Shown: positions 1 through 11,829, numbered from the stretch's first letter. The stretch: DNA of 64,000 bases from Tenebrio molitor (GCF_963966145.1 NC_091053.1:868001-932000); one strand, 5' to 3'. The notes: a model not told the origin generated them from the letters alone. Numbers and translations are program-made.

Positions 1-870
1 ATTGAGTACTACTAATATCACTAATGTCACTTTTTAACACTAGTGATAATATAATGTCAGTTTTTTTCACTAGTTATTAAATGAAGCACGTTTGACAACT
101 ACAATGACACAATGGTTGCTTTTCGTAACTGAATTAGAAAAATTAAATTTTAATAGTACTGGTGGTTTCTTAAAAAAACTTACAAACCAATTGGACACAC
201 TTTTCTTTAATTTACATTTTTTATTTTTGATATTGGCTTTTTTAATTCTATTTTCAGCAATTACTGCAACAAATTGGAGTTTGTTACTTGTTTTCAGCCA
301 GTTTTTTGTTCTTCAATTCCTTGGTGACTAGCGCGGCGACAAGTTTTATTTCAGCAGACCTTAATATGTCAAACTAAACTAAGTTAAACTGTTCGAACAT
401 TGATTTTAACAATACATAAAAATCGTCTGAAGTTTGGAGATTATTGGATGTTCCTTGAACATCTCTTCAGTATTTGGCATGCAACAAAAAATAAAAAAAT
501 TACATTCATAGCTGTGAAAAATGTTCCACTTAGATGTTTTTCGAATTGAATTTTTCCGCTATAAATTGGCAAGAAATTGCCATAAAAGTGCAGCGATTAT
601 TAATTATTGGGGTTTAAAAGTGGTGAATTGATAAACTTAAAACCATCCAGGATAACGTTAGCATCGTGTGGCTTAATTACTTGGCAAGTTATTTACTATG
701 CTAATCAAAGCTAATATCGTTTGAACTTAACTTATTTGTTCCACTTTCCCTAATAGGTTAATTTCGGAGGGCAAATGAAATTTGAAATGAAATTAGAAGG
801 GCGCACATGTACGTCACTCAAAACTTCAATAGAGAGAGAAGAAATGTAGACATCGAGTAGATTGAAATGT
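1..870. other. AT-rich intron of the left gene
   Basis: This is probably the first intron of the gene whose first coding exon ends at 880. It starts with ACTAGT-containing palindromic fragments (about 1-76), including one complete CACTAGTG, that resemble the arrays at 14, 20 and 24 kb. No coding exon is recognisable. Confidence 0.4.
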
Positions 871-879
871 CGAACTAAC

Positions 880-940
880 CGGTGACGATGACCAGCAGGA
901 GCGCAACTAGGATGTGAGTCCTGCGAGTGTCGCCCAACAT
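880..940 (-). CDS. First coding exon of an unidentified secreted or membrane protein
   Basis: Reading leftwards, an ATG at 940-938 opens a 20-codon stretch beginning MLGDTRRTH and running into a hydrophobic ILVALLLVIVT core. It stops one base into a codon at a strong donor (G|GTTAGT). Basic residues followed by about 11 hydrophobic ones look like a signal peptide or signal anchor. The start is the first ATG in frame after an in-frame TGA at 1033-1031, and it has A at -3. The following exon lies outside the window, so the mature protein cannot be identified. The GC-rich leader upstream and the absence of any acceptor before the ATG fit a true first exon. The gene runs leftwards, the same direction as ATG16 at 27-40 kb. 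A chance open stretch remains possible, but the start context, leader and donor together make a real exon more likely. Confidence 0.6.
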
Positions 941-1282
941 CCTGCCGGATATCTTGTCAGCGCCCGCCACACACAGTTTGGCCAACCGATCACCCACAAC
1001 AAACCAGCGCACCAGCGAAGAACAAACCGTTCAAGAAGCGTCGGAGGAGCGGTCGCGTCTCCGCATCTTTTTCTCTTTTGATTTTTTTGTCGAAAATTCC
1101 CTCCGGAAAAAGTCCAGGAAAAAATCCAAGAGCTGACACCACGTCCGATCCGGTCCGACGTCCTGCTATTTGGAAGAGCGCGCGGAAACTGGAGAGAGGG
1201 ACCGTTCCGTGAGGCTGCGCCGCGCACATCTCGACAGACGCAAGAGCGACGCCACTCCCACCTCCGTCGCCGCCGCCGTACT
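941..1282 (-). promoter_or_regulatory. GC-rich 5' leader with possible initiator and a short uORF
   Basis: This stretch is much richer in GC and CpG than its surroundings and lies directly upstream of the signal-peptide exon. An insect-type initiator match (TCAGTA, minus strand, 1284-1279) would put a start site near 1282 and give a leader of about 340 nt. I see no convincing TATA or downstream element. An upstream ATG at 1066-1064 opens an 11-codon uORF ending at the TGA at 1033-1031, before the main start, which could dampen translation. The transcription start is inferred only from the motif. Confidence 0.35.
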
Positions 1283-1399
1283 GAAATCTCGCCCCCGGCG
1301 TCGTCTCCTTTTTCAATAAAGTGCGTGTGTTACTCGCACGGCGATGTCCGAGGCGGCGGGGTTCCGGAATTTGGGGTGTCACCCCTGTTAATTTCAAAC

Positions 1400-1978
1400 C
1401 TAATTTACGGCGGCGATCGCGATTTTGGGGGGCGGCGACGTGACACGACGGGGAACGCTAAAGAGACCGGAGGTGGACCGCAGCTCTCTAAGCTGGGACC
1501 GCAGTTGATGCGGATTAGCCGCCAAGTGTACGGCCGTTTTGACGCCTAATCGAACCGCCGCCCCCGGAGGATATTGCGGTTGTTAACAAGGAAAATGCCG
1601 GACATAAACTTTACAAATCCTAGTTTAAAACTTATATTCTGGTTACATTTTGTTCAAAAACATTTATCAAAATGTCATTTTTGAAATATACAGGGTGTTT
1701 AAAAAATGCTGCACTAAAATTATTGTACGGTGTTCAGAAGCATTTGGCAGGTGAGGGAAAAATATTTAAAAAATTCTTGGTCTTCATTTTTCTGCACAAT
1801 GGAAAGAACAACAGAATAAAAAATATTGGTAAATGAACAATTCGGATTTAGAACAGAACAGTGGTTTAACAAGATGGAAGGAATAGGAATATTATTACTA
1901 AATGCCGCTGAAAGATTTGGTTAGGTGTGGCGAAGAGAAATACTACAGAATGAATGAAAACGTACACTGATGTTCTAA
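1400..1978. other. Upstream intergenic DNA, no gene seen
   Basis: CpG-rich sequence up to about 1570 may belong to the promoter region of the left gene, then AT-rich DNA follows. A solitary ACAGGGTGT repeat end lies near 1690. No exon is recognisable. Confidence 0.4.
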
Positions 1979-2323
1979 TCTACTCGTATATATATAAAAC
2001 TTAATGTCTGTTTGTTTGTATATTTTTTATGCAAATCTACAGTTTTACTCCGATCTTGATGAAATTTTGTACACTTGATCTTCAAAACAAGAAGAAAATT
2101 ACTGTCTACTTTAATTTTACAAAAACCAACCCCTACTACCATTTTCAACCCTGTTAAGAAATAAAGACAGTTTTTTCGAGTTGGAAATACCCTCACCTTC
2201 GCCGCTTCACCCTTATTTCATCCTCTGAGTATATCGTCACCTTCGCCGCTTGACACCCACAAAAAGCAACCCCTATTATCATTTTAAGCCTGTTAAGCAG
2301 AAAAACAAATTTTTCGAGTTGGA
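1979..2323 (+). mobile_element. Helitron copy, 3'-truncated
   Basis: The copy starts with TC preceded by A and follows the family's conserved left region (TGTCTGTTTGTTTGTATA, then TTTTACTCCGATCTTGATG). Similarity to the complete copy at 11046-11822 stops near 2323, so the captured exon and the 3' hairpin are missing. Confidence 0.75.
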
Positions 2324-2329
2324 CAGAAA

Positions 2330-3240
2330 AAAAAAGAAAATAAAAATATGAAATGTTTATTTATAGACATGCAATCCTTGAATTTAGTGATAACATTTGA
2401 CACAAATAATATTGGTACACATGTTTGTAATATATTGCAAGTCTAAAAATATCTTTTGCCCAAGCTTGCATAACGAGGGCAAAGAACACGAAGTGAATAT
2501 AATTTTTTTTGACTGATTCAAAAGATGCGAAAAAGTGTTCACATTCGCCGAGTTTTCCGCTAGTGAAAAAACTGAAATAAAATTACAGGTACCAAAATGC
2601 ACAACGTAGCATTTCTGTATTAATTAAAATCTCCACACTCTATGCGTCTGTTTACAAGCGAGCATTTGCATTTCAAAATATTATATTTTATGCTCTTTAA
2701 AAGCGCTTTTTCCCCATTATGTCGCGTAATGAAGTAATAGCGCCTCACTCGCGAATTCGAAATAAAATCACAATGATGCCTGGACAATTTTCTGATTCGT
2801 TAGTTCTAAAATGGTGCAGGAAAATTTGTAACAGTTGCCTTGGAGCGTTTCAACGAATCTCCTTGGTTTACGAAAAATCAGTGAAAGTGTCTGTTACCGT
2901 CACACTTTCGTGGCGATACACCAGTTGCATGACAGGATAACAAAGAGATGCAACTTTACACATAACGAAGTAAACTGAAACTCCAATGAAACCGAAGTTG
3001 CGTCGCTTTATTTCCTTAATTTGACAAGCTCATGAATGCGACGCGACGTCATGTTTCGAACTTCCAAGTTGACGTGCAAGGTGGTTATAAGTTGTAACAA
3101 TGACTAACTAATAAGAAAATCTTTAATGTGCTTGACATGTTTCTGCTGCTGACAAAATGTTGATGGCACCAAGAGAGGGTGAAAGGGTGAAATTTTTGAG
3201 CTGTTGTAAAATGGAAATTGAAAATAGTATATTATATCGT
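2330..3240. other. Intergenic DNA, no gene seen
   Basis: AT-rich sequence without recognisable exons or repeats. Open frames here, such as 2719-2940 on the plus strand, lack any family resemblance. Confidence 0.4.
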
Positions 3241-3311
3241 TAAGAGTAGAAGTGAGTCTTTTTGTGGCTAGCAACAACTGGGCGAGGCACAAAAAGACTT
3301 TCTACTCTGAA
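3241..3311. repeat. Fold-back hairpin within a dispersed LINE-like repeat
   Basis: AGTAGAAGTGAGTCTTTTTG on the left is mirrored by CAAAAAGACTTTCTACTCT on the right, giving a stem of about 19 bp with small mismatches around a loop containing CTGGGCGAGG. Related copies lie at 22386-22472 and, one arm only, 10995-11035. All are followed by AATGATA. Confidence 0.65.
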
Positions 3312-3316
3312 TGATA

Positions 3317-3650
3317 TACAGGGTGTTATTGAAAGTTGTAAATATATTTTAACCACGAGTTACTGGCTTCATGTAGAACTCGGAAAAAATATCTAAAAAA
3401 TTCTATGTCAAAAAATAAAATGACATTTATTTTTTGAGCTACAATTTTTTTTAATTGCTTTTAGTCTTCTACGTTGTCAAACAACCTCGTAGGTAAAATT
3501 TCGGCACATTTTAAAAATATACCCTGTATATCATATTTTATAAAACGTATTTTTTTACACAGAATTTTTTAGATATTTTTTCCGAGTTCTACATGAAGCC
3601 AGTAGTTCGTGGTTAAAATATCTGTACAACTTTCAATAACACCCTGTATA
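3317..3650. mobile_element. TACAGGGTGT-family element, inverted-dimer form
   Basis: Left and right ends are inverted copies of about 100 bp, starting ACAGGGTGTTATTGAAAGTT and passing through the shared CTTCATGTAGAACTCGG. A standard monomer (3317-3530, ending ACCCTGTATA) is followed by a partial inverted copy. The related locus at 22 kb lacks this insertion. It is probably a non-autonomous DNA element and no transposase is encoded. Confidence 0.7.
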
Positions 3651-3654
3651 CTAT

Positions 3655-4990
3655 TTTATCTTCAAGTGAATCAAAAAAAAAAATCGAACATAAACTCACT
3701 TATTTATTTTTCAATTTACAAATTATTTTTTTCACACTTGAGTAAAATTCCAGGAGTTAAACACTTGGAAGTGTTTCATTGTAGATTCTTCGCTGCACAA
3801 TCAAGAACCACCTCTTTCATTAAGCGGTTTGTGGGCACTCCAGATTTGATGCGAGTCCATCACTTTTGATGTTGTCAAACCCTGGACGGAATACACTTTC
3901 GCAAGACAAAAAGAAACGTTTTATTACCGAAATTTTATGTCCCGTCCATTATTTTGTGGAAATAAAAACTTTGCATCCCCCGCGCGCTTTCAACTTCGAT
4001 CGGAGGGAAACATCCCGTCATTGTTTGCCTTGAGAAAAAAATTAAGAATTTTCCGCCGACCCCTTTGTTTAATTCGCTTCGAATTCGGAAATGTCGCGAA
4101 AGCTACCACCCACCCTGACGAGAGCACAATGCGAACCCTCATAAATAATTCCCCAAAGCACTTCCACGCAACCGGCACCTAATGAAATTAAACATTACAC
4201 CTGAGATTCGCAGAGTTTATTAAATAAAGTTAATGCACATTTACTTTACATGTATCTATGCATTTGTTTTGTAAACATTTTTAGCCAAGGAATACAGAAT
4301 TTCCCCCGAGGCATTAATAATTCATGATTCTACAAAAGCAAGCCTCGTGCAGCTCCTCTCATAGAGACAATGCGATCACTAACTGGATGATTATTTTACA
4401 GTTAGCTTACGAGATTGATACTGTTTTGTATGCATGTGTTCGGGACTGCTAAACCTGGAGGGGAGTTTAAATCCGTGAAAGCGCGACGGGCGGGAAAATC
4501 ATAATTACGCCGTTCGTTTTTGAAACTTTGCGAGATTCGATGTTTTGATCAAATTTATAATTGGAACTTAATTAAGAAAATCGGCTGTTCAAAGGCAAGG
4601 GGATTACAAACCCGACGCTAATAGCGTAATCCATTTTTCATATTAAACAATTCCCCAATAGGATTATTGTGCCAACAAACCCCAACAGTCTCAACAGGAG
4701 TAAAACTGGTTTCTGGAACTGAAGCACGTGGAGAAAAAAATAATTATCCTCACTTATTATCGGATATCCTAGAGGGTTCTAACCCAAGATACCATGTATT
4801 GTTTTATGGAGATTTATTTTACCACTCAAGGTTACTTGCCTGAATGTATATCTGGTTGCCTACATATCTAGTAACTTTTCAGAGAACTTTTGGAAGCGAC
4901 AAGTGACGCACAGTTGACTGTTTCTCGCTATTATTCTCTTTCATCAATGGTTTCTCGCTCGCTCGACTAAACTCGACTCCCGAGATTTGT
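3655..4990. other. Intergenic DNA, no gene seen
   Basis: The first 60 bases resemble the reverse-transcriptase remnant at 22.5 kb (a TTATCTTCAAG block, then ACATAAACTCACT) but are heavily decayed. The remainder has no recognisable exon or repeat. Confidence 0.35.
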
Positions 4991-4997
4991 TGCGAAC

Positions 4998-5097
4998 GTG
5001 TTGCGAACGATCTTAGCGTGTTGCGAACGATTTTAGCGTGTTGCGAACGATTTTAGCGTGTTGCGAACGATTTTAGCGTGTTGTGAACGATTTTAGC
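4998..5097. repeat. 20-bp minisatellite, five copies
   Basis: The unit GTGTTGCGAACGATTTTAGC is repeated head to tail five times with single-base changes (C for T in the first copy, T for C in the last). A partial unit precedes it and GTGTCGC follows. Confidence 0.9.
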
Positions 5098-5109
5098 GTG
5101 TCGCATGAA

Positions 5110-6600
5110 AAAAATGTATGTGGTGCACTTAAAGAAGTTTTCACTTCAAAAAGAGCATTAAAATCTTTGGTCAACTTCTGTGGAACGCAGGAACTCGGTG
5201 AACTGGTCGGCGATCTTGCGTCCCCAAAGTCTCTAATATAACTCCATTAGACTTGGTATTAGTTAAAGCGAGGATTGGCGGTGCTTTACAAGTAGAACTT
5301 ACTAATCCGAAAGACAAATATCGTTAGAAACTCCTTTTGAGTAATCCGGCCGGTGCAAGTTGGAAGCATGCCCCTCACGTTGCATCAGTACAGTTATATG
5401 GGGGGACATTAAAGGTTTGAAAGTCTCGGATATGATACATCAAAATGGGGAACGTTTCGACTTTAATGGAACACCGCTAACAATGACTCTTGAACTTTAT
5501 CAGAATCGTGAAGTAGTGGCAGGCGTTCCTCGAGTTTCCCTCTACGGAAACACATTTCTCGCCACCCTATTAACTCCCTTACACGTGCCACTAAATCGAT
5601 TAAGGTTTATTTAATCTATTAGCGATATCGACCGTACGGAAAATTAGTCCCACTCCAATCAATTTCTTTCACATCGTTAACGCCTGATTTAATTACCGGT
5701 GAAATGCAACGTCTCCTGTCCTGATCTTTGTTCCGCATCATTCTTGTGTTTCCTTTTTCAAATTATCGCGGGGGCTTTGTTTATGATCCTTGATGAGTGA
5801 AACGAGCGAAAATCACACTCTCAACTTTCACTACTTTCATCCGATTCAAGAAGCTAAGCAACGCTGGGTGCTGTCAATATTTGGATGGGTGGCTGAGAGA
5901 AAGATTCGTTTGTATCGATTTTGTGTTTTTTTCGAAAACTTGCGTCACGATTCTAATCTTTGGGCAATTTTCTGCTTCACCCTTTAGAATTTTCACGGTC
6001 GACTTAATCACCAATAAAACGCACCGCCGTCCTCCATAAACCCACCACTCGAACAAATCCTCTGCGTTGCGGATAAATCTTGTTAAGATGCATGTGTATC
6101 CTTTAAGTGAGACGGTGCGGTATTGTTGTGGGTGGTGTAGATGGGACGTGCAAGTGCCACGTGACATCGGGAGAGGAGCTTTTGCGGTGTGTTTTCCTCC
6201 GAATGCATTATTCAAGAGATCGAACCGAATTGTTTTCGCGCATCGCAACAATCAAACCGAAAATGTGCGTCAGATGTCGATTAGATTGACAAGTCAAGTC
6301 TTAATATCGTAAAGGTTACGGCGACCGCTTAATTATGTCGGGAACTCGGAATATTTTCCATTAGACGGAGACACCGGAACGTTCCGAAGAGGTTTTCGCA
6401 AAAATTATTCATCTTATCACAAAGTGGGTGTTATCTTGCGTGAAATTTAAGGCGCTTTAATAAGAAAGTTTCCTGCTATGCGCCGCAGCAGAGGAAGCTC
6501 TGTTAGTGCCGGCGAGATTCTTGCACGTTACACACACTTATTTTACGAACTATCGCATTAATAAAATTATTTTAACCAAGATCTCTACCTCGCTATCACG
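5110..6600. other. Intergenic DNA, no gene seen
   Basis: Moderately GC-balanced single-copy-looking DNA. Short open frames at 5360-5614, 5790-6039 and 5874-6312 overlap on opposite strands and show no family features. Confidence 0.4.
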
Positions 6601-7140
6601 TTATCCATTATGCGTGAGTGAAAGTGAAACCTTCACCCACTGGTAACAGATACAGTAAAGAGGGGGACCGGAAATGTCACATTTAGGTAATTGAGATAAT
6701 TTAAGAGGATCGATAAGATCAAAAGCTTTTTTAAAATCTCTATAAATTGAATCAAACTGAAAGCTCTTCCCCAGTCGTTCAGATGCATAATTAGAGTAAA
6801 CTTTCATATTCTCTGGACATTCCACGTTTTCCCATGAAAGGTTTACACTTGCATGCAACGATTCCTCGACACTTAGACATTTTAGCAATTATGCGTGAGC
6901 GAAAGTGAAACCTTCACCCACTGGTAATAGGTACAGACTCTTCCTATCTATCTCCTGATCGGATACGATCGACTGGGTCAAGAGGGGGACCGGAAATGTC
7001 ACATTTAGGTAATTGAGATAATTTAAGAGGATCGATAAGGTCAAAAGCTTTTTTAAAATCTGTATAAATTGAATCAAACTGAAAGCTCTTCAGATGCATA
7101 ATTAGAGTAGATTCTCATATTGTTCCCATGAAGGGTTTGC
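6601..7140 (-). repeat. Tandem duplication carrying a decayed LINE reverse transcriptase fragment
   Basis: Two units in direct orientation begin near 6605 and 6888 with ATGCGTGAGYGAAAGTGAAA and share a long block from GAGGGGGACCGG to the AAAGCTCTTC region. On the minus strand both encode a piece like reverse transcriptase motif A (DSIYRDFKKAFDLIDP in the first unit), followed by LSQLPKCDISGPPL. This is typical of non-LTR retrotransposons. The frame is short and broken, so it is a fossil. The second unit has about 50 extra bases near 6945-6980. A related fragment lies near 34464. Confidence 0.7.
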
Positions 7141-7149
7141 ACCCTGGAA

Positions 7150-10100
7150 ACTCGTCATCCTGTGTGGAATTAGAGGAACGAAGGGTTGCATTTCGATCGA
7201 GTTTTTGCTTGACTGTTGCTTCCATATCGACGAAAGCCGTCTCTGCGTGCCCCTTCGCTAATACAACGTATTAGGCATTCTGTTCATTTAACTGGGGGTG
7301 TTGATGTCACGGTGTACGGTTTCCGACCGCCGCCGCCGCCGCAACCTGATTGCTTATTGAATCCTGTAGGAAATTTAATATTTCAAAATAGACGGATCGC
7401 TCGATCCCCAATAATCCCTACCCAATTACGCACCACCTCGATTCTTTTCCATCCCTCTGCGAAACAATCGTTCCACAGTTAATTATCCAGTGTCGCCACC
7501 TGGCCCGTCCCGCTCTTATTTAATTTGCAGGAAGCCGAGAATCGGCGTTATTAGATGAAAAGAAATTCTTAATTCTGGCACGGTGATGGGTTCGAAGAGA
7601 GACTCGTATTTATGTGAAATGGAATTGGCAAAGCTGCCGGAGGGCTGATTGGCTCCCCTGAGAACAGTAGCATTTGCGTCACGTCATGAACCGTGCTTCT
7701 GTGGAATTGATTGCGGCCTCTAAATCATACAAGCAGTTAACCGCAGACAGCCAGAACCGTCTCTGCTTACAGATATTCTGGCTTGTGGCTTTTTACCCCG
7801 AAAAGGGGAGCGTTCGATTATTTTTAATCGGCGTGCTTAGCTACCGAGCATACTTCATAAAAATTTGTTTGTGTCAACGGAAATAGAAGAACATGTGTGA
7901 CTCCCGAAGACATGATTAACACGCTCGGAGATACAGATTACTCCGCACGAATGCCGACTCCCTAATTGGATTTATGCATTTTTGGCGCTCATCCGAAAGC
8001 TGGAACCCTCACAATTCGGACATTAAGATTATCACAAGCTCCTGCAAGTTTGGACCGTTGAACACAAATGTTGTTATCTTGGAACGCCCAACAATGAATC
8101 TTGGACAGATTATACAGTCGCTTTCGTAGAGGCTGCATCATCGCAAACCAATAAAAATATTATTTGAAACGATGCCAGAACCATAACGGAGAAATAATCA
8201 GATCAACACTGACGCTCCACGGCGGTGCTTCGAGTTTCATTGGTCAAAAAAAATAGATTTGATTCCTCTGCGTTGGCCCATGCTGGTTCGCAAGCTCCCG
8301 TAATAATAATCTTGAACCATACATCTTCCGTGAAGCTTTCAGGAATAATTTTGCGAATTGAACCGTCAACACTTCCCACCTGTCTTTGCGCCGTAAAAAA
8401 TGATTTCCCTAATCAAAATTTAATTTTCATCGGATGACTTTAATTGAATTTCGTAGAAAACGAGAGAAGGCCAACCTGTCTTCATTCCCCATACATCGAT
8501 TTCCCGTCCGGTACAGCCATATTGCTCCGGGATGTCATTTGTTTTCGCATTATAACTTGTAATAAACTTACGTTGTTGTTGCATACATTCCTAACAAGTT
8601 TCCGTCTTCGCCAGATGTTTAATCGAATAAAAAGTTGAGAGTGCATCCGGTTGGGATGTGATTAGTGGGCCCCGTGTTGGGCGCCGAAGATTTCTGATGA
8701 AGGACAGGGCACGGACAAGAATTCTTCTAAGCGACGTTGATTAAATCGGAGTTAATTCGGCTCCGTGGCGGGATCCGGCGTAAAGTTGGGCCGTAGATTA
8801 GACAAAGTGCGTAATAACAAACTTATAATTGATGCACGAAGACAATAAAATCTAAGGATTAATAGTTTTGATTAAGTTCCCCGGAATTCGTATAATCGTG
8901 GATTACAATGAAATTACCATTTCGATTTCGTATTTGCATATTCTTTAAAAGCTGCACGAACGGCAGTCGCGCATAAGAGGGACCCTCCTGGAAGGATTTA
9001 TAAAATTCATTAATATTTATCAAGCATTATAAACTTGTAAAACGCGATTTCCGTCATTTGTTTTTGTAATTATTAACATAAGAGGAGAGGGGAGTTCATT
9101 CTCTCTCTGTTGGCGGAACTTTTTGCCGACACCCTCCCTTCTGAACTCTAATTATTCCGAAACTGAACGTAAAGCCTGATTTATTAATCGTTAAAGGCTA
9201 ATTTCTGCCATAATTCATCATAATGACGTTTCCTGCGACATCGCTGCGTGATTGGCAGTCGCAATCTTAACCCTCTCTCTCGACAACAACAAGCCATCCG
9301 AGAATATCTTTGACGAACCATCTCCCACCAATTTCCTCGAGGTCGCGCGATCTTCTCCTTCACCGATTTCTCCCAACTGCAAAAATTGAATCTCAAAAGC
9401 ACTCTTTGGACATGGAAAGGTCCAGAGCTTAGACTTAGGGAAGCTCTTCAAAAATGATTCCCTTTTGCACTGGACAATCTTTGGAGAACTTTTTTTGAAC
9501 GGACAAGCAAGACCAAGAAAAATGATTTTTCCTGGATCCCTCCAAACTGGAGCTTCTTATTTTGCTCGTGAGACATTGTCAAATTTGCACTTGGCAATTG
9601 AGGAATGTCTGAACAGCGAAACGCTCTCGCGGAATCTCCGCAATTAACAAAGGCGAATCGCGCCGCCTAGCTCGCTGCGCCACCACCCGAACAAAAACAG
9701 AATTCCCCTTTTAACCATTGATTAAGACGTTCTCCCGCCGGTCTTGTGTAAATATCATAAAATAATGATTGCTTTAACTACTTGATTACTTTTATCTTAA
9801 GCGTAGTGGAAAGTCCTTTGATATCGGGGCGCGAGGAGAGGCGCGGACGGTGAAAGGTTGGGAGACAAATGTTCATCCGAAATGGTTTTCAGTTTAGTCA
9901 GTCTGGCGCGCGATCTCGGGGGATGTTTCGCAAGCCAATGAACAAGAGAGGGTCGGAGGAATACAATAGGTTATTCGATGTTCGCTTTTGCCCGGCGATA
10001 AATAACGCCACCGCTCGAGGTGCATCCACTCAAGTTCCTGACGCGAGGATTGCGGAATTCCAAACGCGAGGAGCGGGAGGTGCCCGGAAAGTAACAGCTA

Positions 10101-10980
10101 CGATAAGAAATACGAATTTTTGATATATTTTTAGCGGGATGAGAAAAATATCCAATATCAAAGAGAGCAAAGATGTTTTAGTCGAACTTTTATATGACCT
10201 TGAATTGCAAAACGAACCTCCATAAGAAAATACATAGGATTTTTTAGAACTGTCGCGGATTACGTTATATAATTTTCAATATTTCTGGTACGCGGTGAGG
10301 ATACAGGAAAAGGAACAGCCCAAAGTGCAGTGTTTCTGTTTTGCATTAACCAAGCAGCGAGTAATTTATTCGGGCCACTTTAAAACTTCATTAAATTCGC
10401 GGCATTTATTCGTACGTCTCGAAGAGGAACAAGGACATCCTTGTTTTGCATTTTCCTCGAATAAACACGGCCTTACACGGGCAAAAAGTGGCCCGAAGTG
10501 TCTCTCGTTTCTATTATTTCGCGTTCATTTGATTTAAAATCCGCAGTAATTGAACAGAGAAATTCTTCCGTATTCGCGGAATACGGGAATTCACAAAAAA
10601 ACAGAATAAAAACTAGTTAGGAAGACGTGGCCTGGAATTTTGAAGAGGTCCAGTGGAGGCGTCGATTGAATACGCAGTTTGGCCAAATAAATAACGTTTA
10701 TTCAAAATTTCAAGTGGGAGAGAACGTCTCGAGAAAGATCCTCGCGTGAGGCCCGGATCGTCCAGCATTTAATTTACAACAGCAATAAAAATGTTTCCGG
10801 TTCCGTCCTAAGTACGCCATCATCTTCCGGCAACATCAGTTAAATTTAAGTGGCGGTTTAATATTTTCACAAGACATTTCGTTCAAGATTGTTTCTTTAA
10901 TAAGCGACAGAATTTGTCTTGCTCACAGTTTCACATCGCAGTTCTTTGGTCTAGTTTGACAAAACGATTGTTAACTAAAC
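7150..10980. other. Intergenic DNA, no gene seen
   Basis: About 3.8 kb with no recognisable exon. A 30-base block near 10203-10229 (GCAAAACGAACCTCCATAAG) recurs at about 19998-20022. Open frames here are short, overlap on both strands and have no family resemblance. Confidence 0.4.
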
Positions 10981-11045
10981 TGCGTTTCGGCCTTCAATCT
11001 CTGGGCTAGGTACAAAAAGACTCACTTCTACTCCTAATGATATAA

Positions 11046-11822
11046 TCTATATATATAAAATTGAATGTCTGTTTGTTTGTATATTTTGTATGCAAATCTA
11101 CAGTTTTACTCCGATCTTGATGAAATTTTGTACACTTGATCTTCAAAACAAGAAGAAAAATACTGTCTACTTTAATTTTACAAAAACCAACCCCTACTAC
11201 CATTTTCAACCCTGTTAAGAAAAAAAGACAGTTTTTTCGAGTTGGAAATACCCTCACCTTCACCCCTATTTCATCCTCTGAGTATATCGTCACCTTCGCC
11301 GCTTGACACCCACAAAAAGCAACCCCTATTATCATTTTTAAGTGTGTTAAGCACAAAAAAAGTTTTTTCGAGTTGGAAATCGCGTTTGCATGATATGTTC
11401 AGCTGTCATAGTTACATTTGGTTGTTTATAAAAGTAGCAATTTCGCAAAATGTGTTTGAATGATTGTGTTTTACCGGAAGATGTCTTAAATGAAGCAGAA
11501 CAAGCTTCAAATAGCCTAATACCGGAAAAATCAAAAGACAGGTATCTGAAATCAAACGAGACAATCAAACAATAGGAGGATCTAAATAAGGTTACAACTG
11601 AGAATAAAAATGTTATGTTGGCGTATTTCATGAATTGGTAAGTGATCAGAGTGTTAGTTTCTTATCGTATTGATCTTTTGGTTTAATTTTTTTGTTTTAA
11701 TTATTCTTCGTAAAAAGACAAACTTCATATTGAAATTACTGCGTTTATCACAATACATAAAAGTAGAAAGATAATTTTAAAACATTCTGAAATTTGCGGG
11801 CGAAGCCGCGAGTAAAAGCTAG
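11046..11822 (+). mobile_element. Complete non-autonomous Helitron (777 bp)
   Basis: The element starts TCTATATATATAAAA after an A and ends CTAG before a T, the Helitron signature of 5' TC, 3' CTRR and A^T insertion. A short GC hairpin (GCGGGCGAAGCCGC) lies 12 bases before the CTAG end. There is no Rep or helicase gene, so movement would need a protein supplied in trans. The interior carries a captured exon-like block (see 11450-11641). The element sits inside a dispersed repeat also seen at 22.4 kb. Confidence 0.9.
11450..11641 (+). pseudogene. Captured exon like the N-terminal domain of tyrosine-recombinase-like proteins
   Basis: Inside the complete Helitron an ATG at 11450 opens a frame (MCLNDCVLPEDVLNEAEQ, then LIPEKSKDRYLK). 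It reads through one TAG at 11573-11575 to VMLAYFMN and then meets a clean donor (G|GTAAGT near 11638). The pattern LPEKSK-RYxK...xENVxLAYF is one I associate with the SAM-like N-terminal domain of Crypton/tyrosine-recombinase-related proteins common in insects. That assignment is from memory. The TAG sits where a tryptophan would be expected. The same TAG is present in the copy at 16.3 kb, so the fragment was already broken before amplification. Confidence 0.5.
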
Positions 11823-11829
11823 TATACTA

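Noticed and set aside
907..1397. Two long overlapping minus-strand frames in the GC-rich leader
   Set aside because: GC-rich sequence has few stops. The frame of the signal-peptide exon is different and is supported by a donor and start context.
11006..11356. Repeated minus-strand frame starting MRVFPTRKNCLFFLTGLKMV, seen at many sites
   Set aside because: It is the reverse strand of the Helitron left half. Repetition reflects the element copies and not a protein family.
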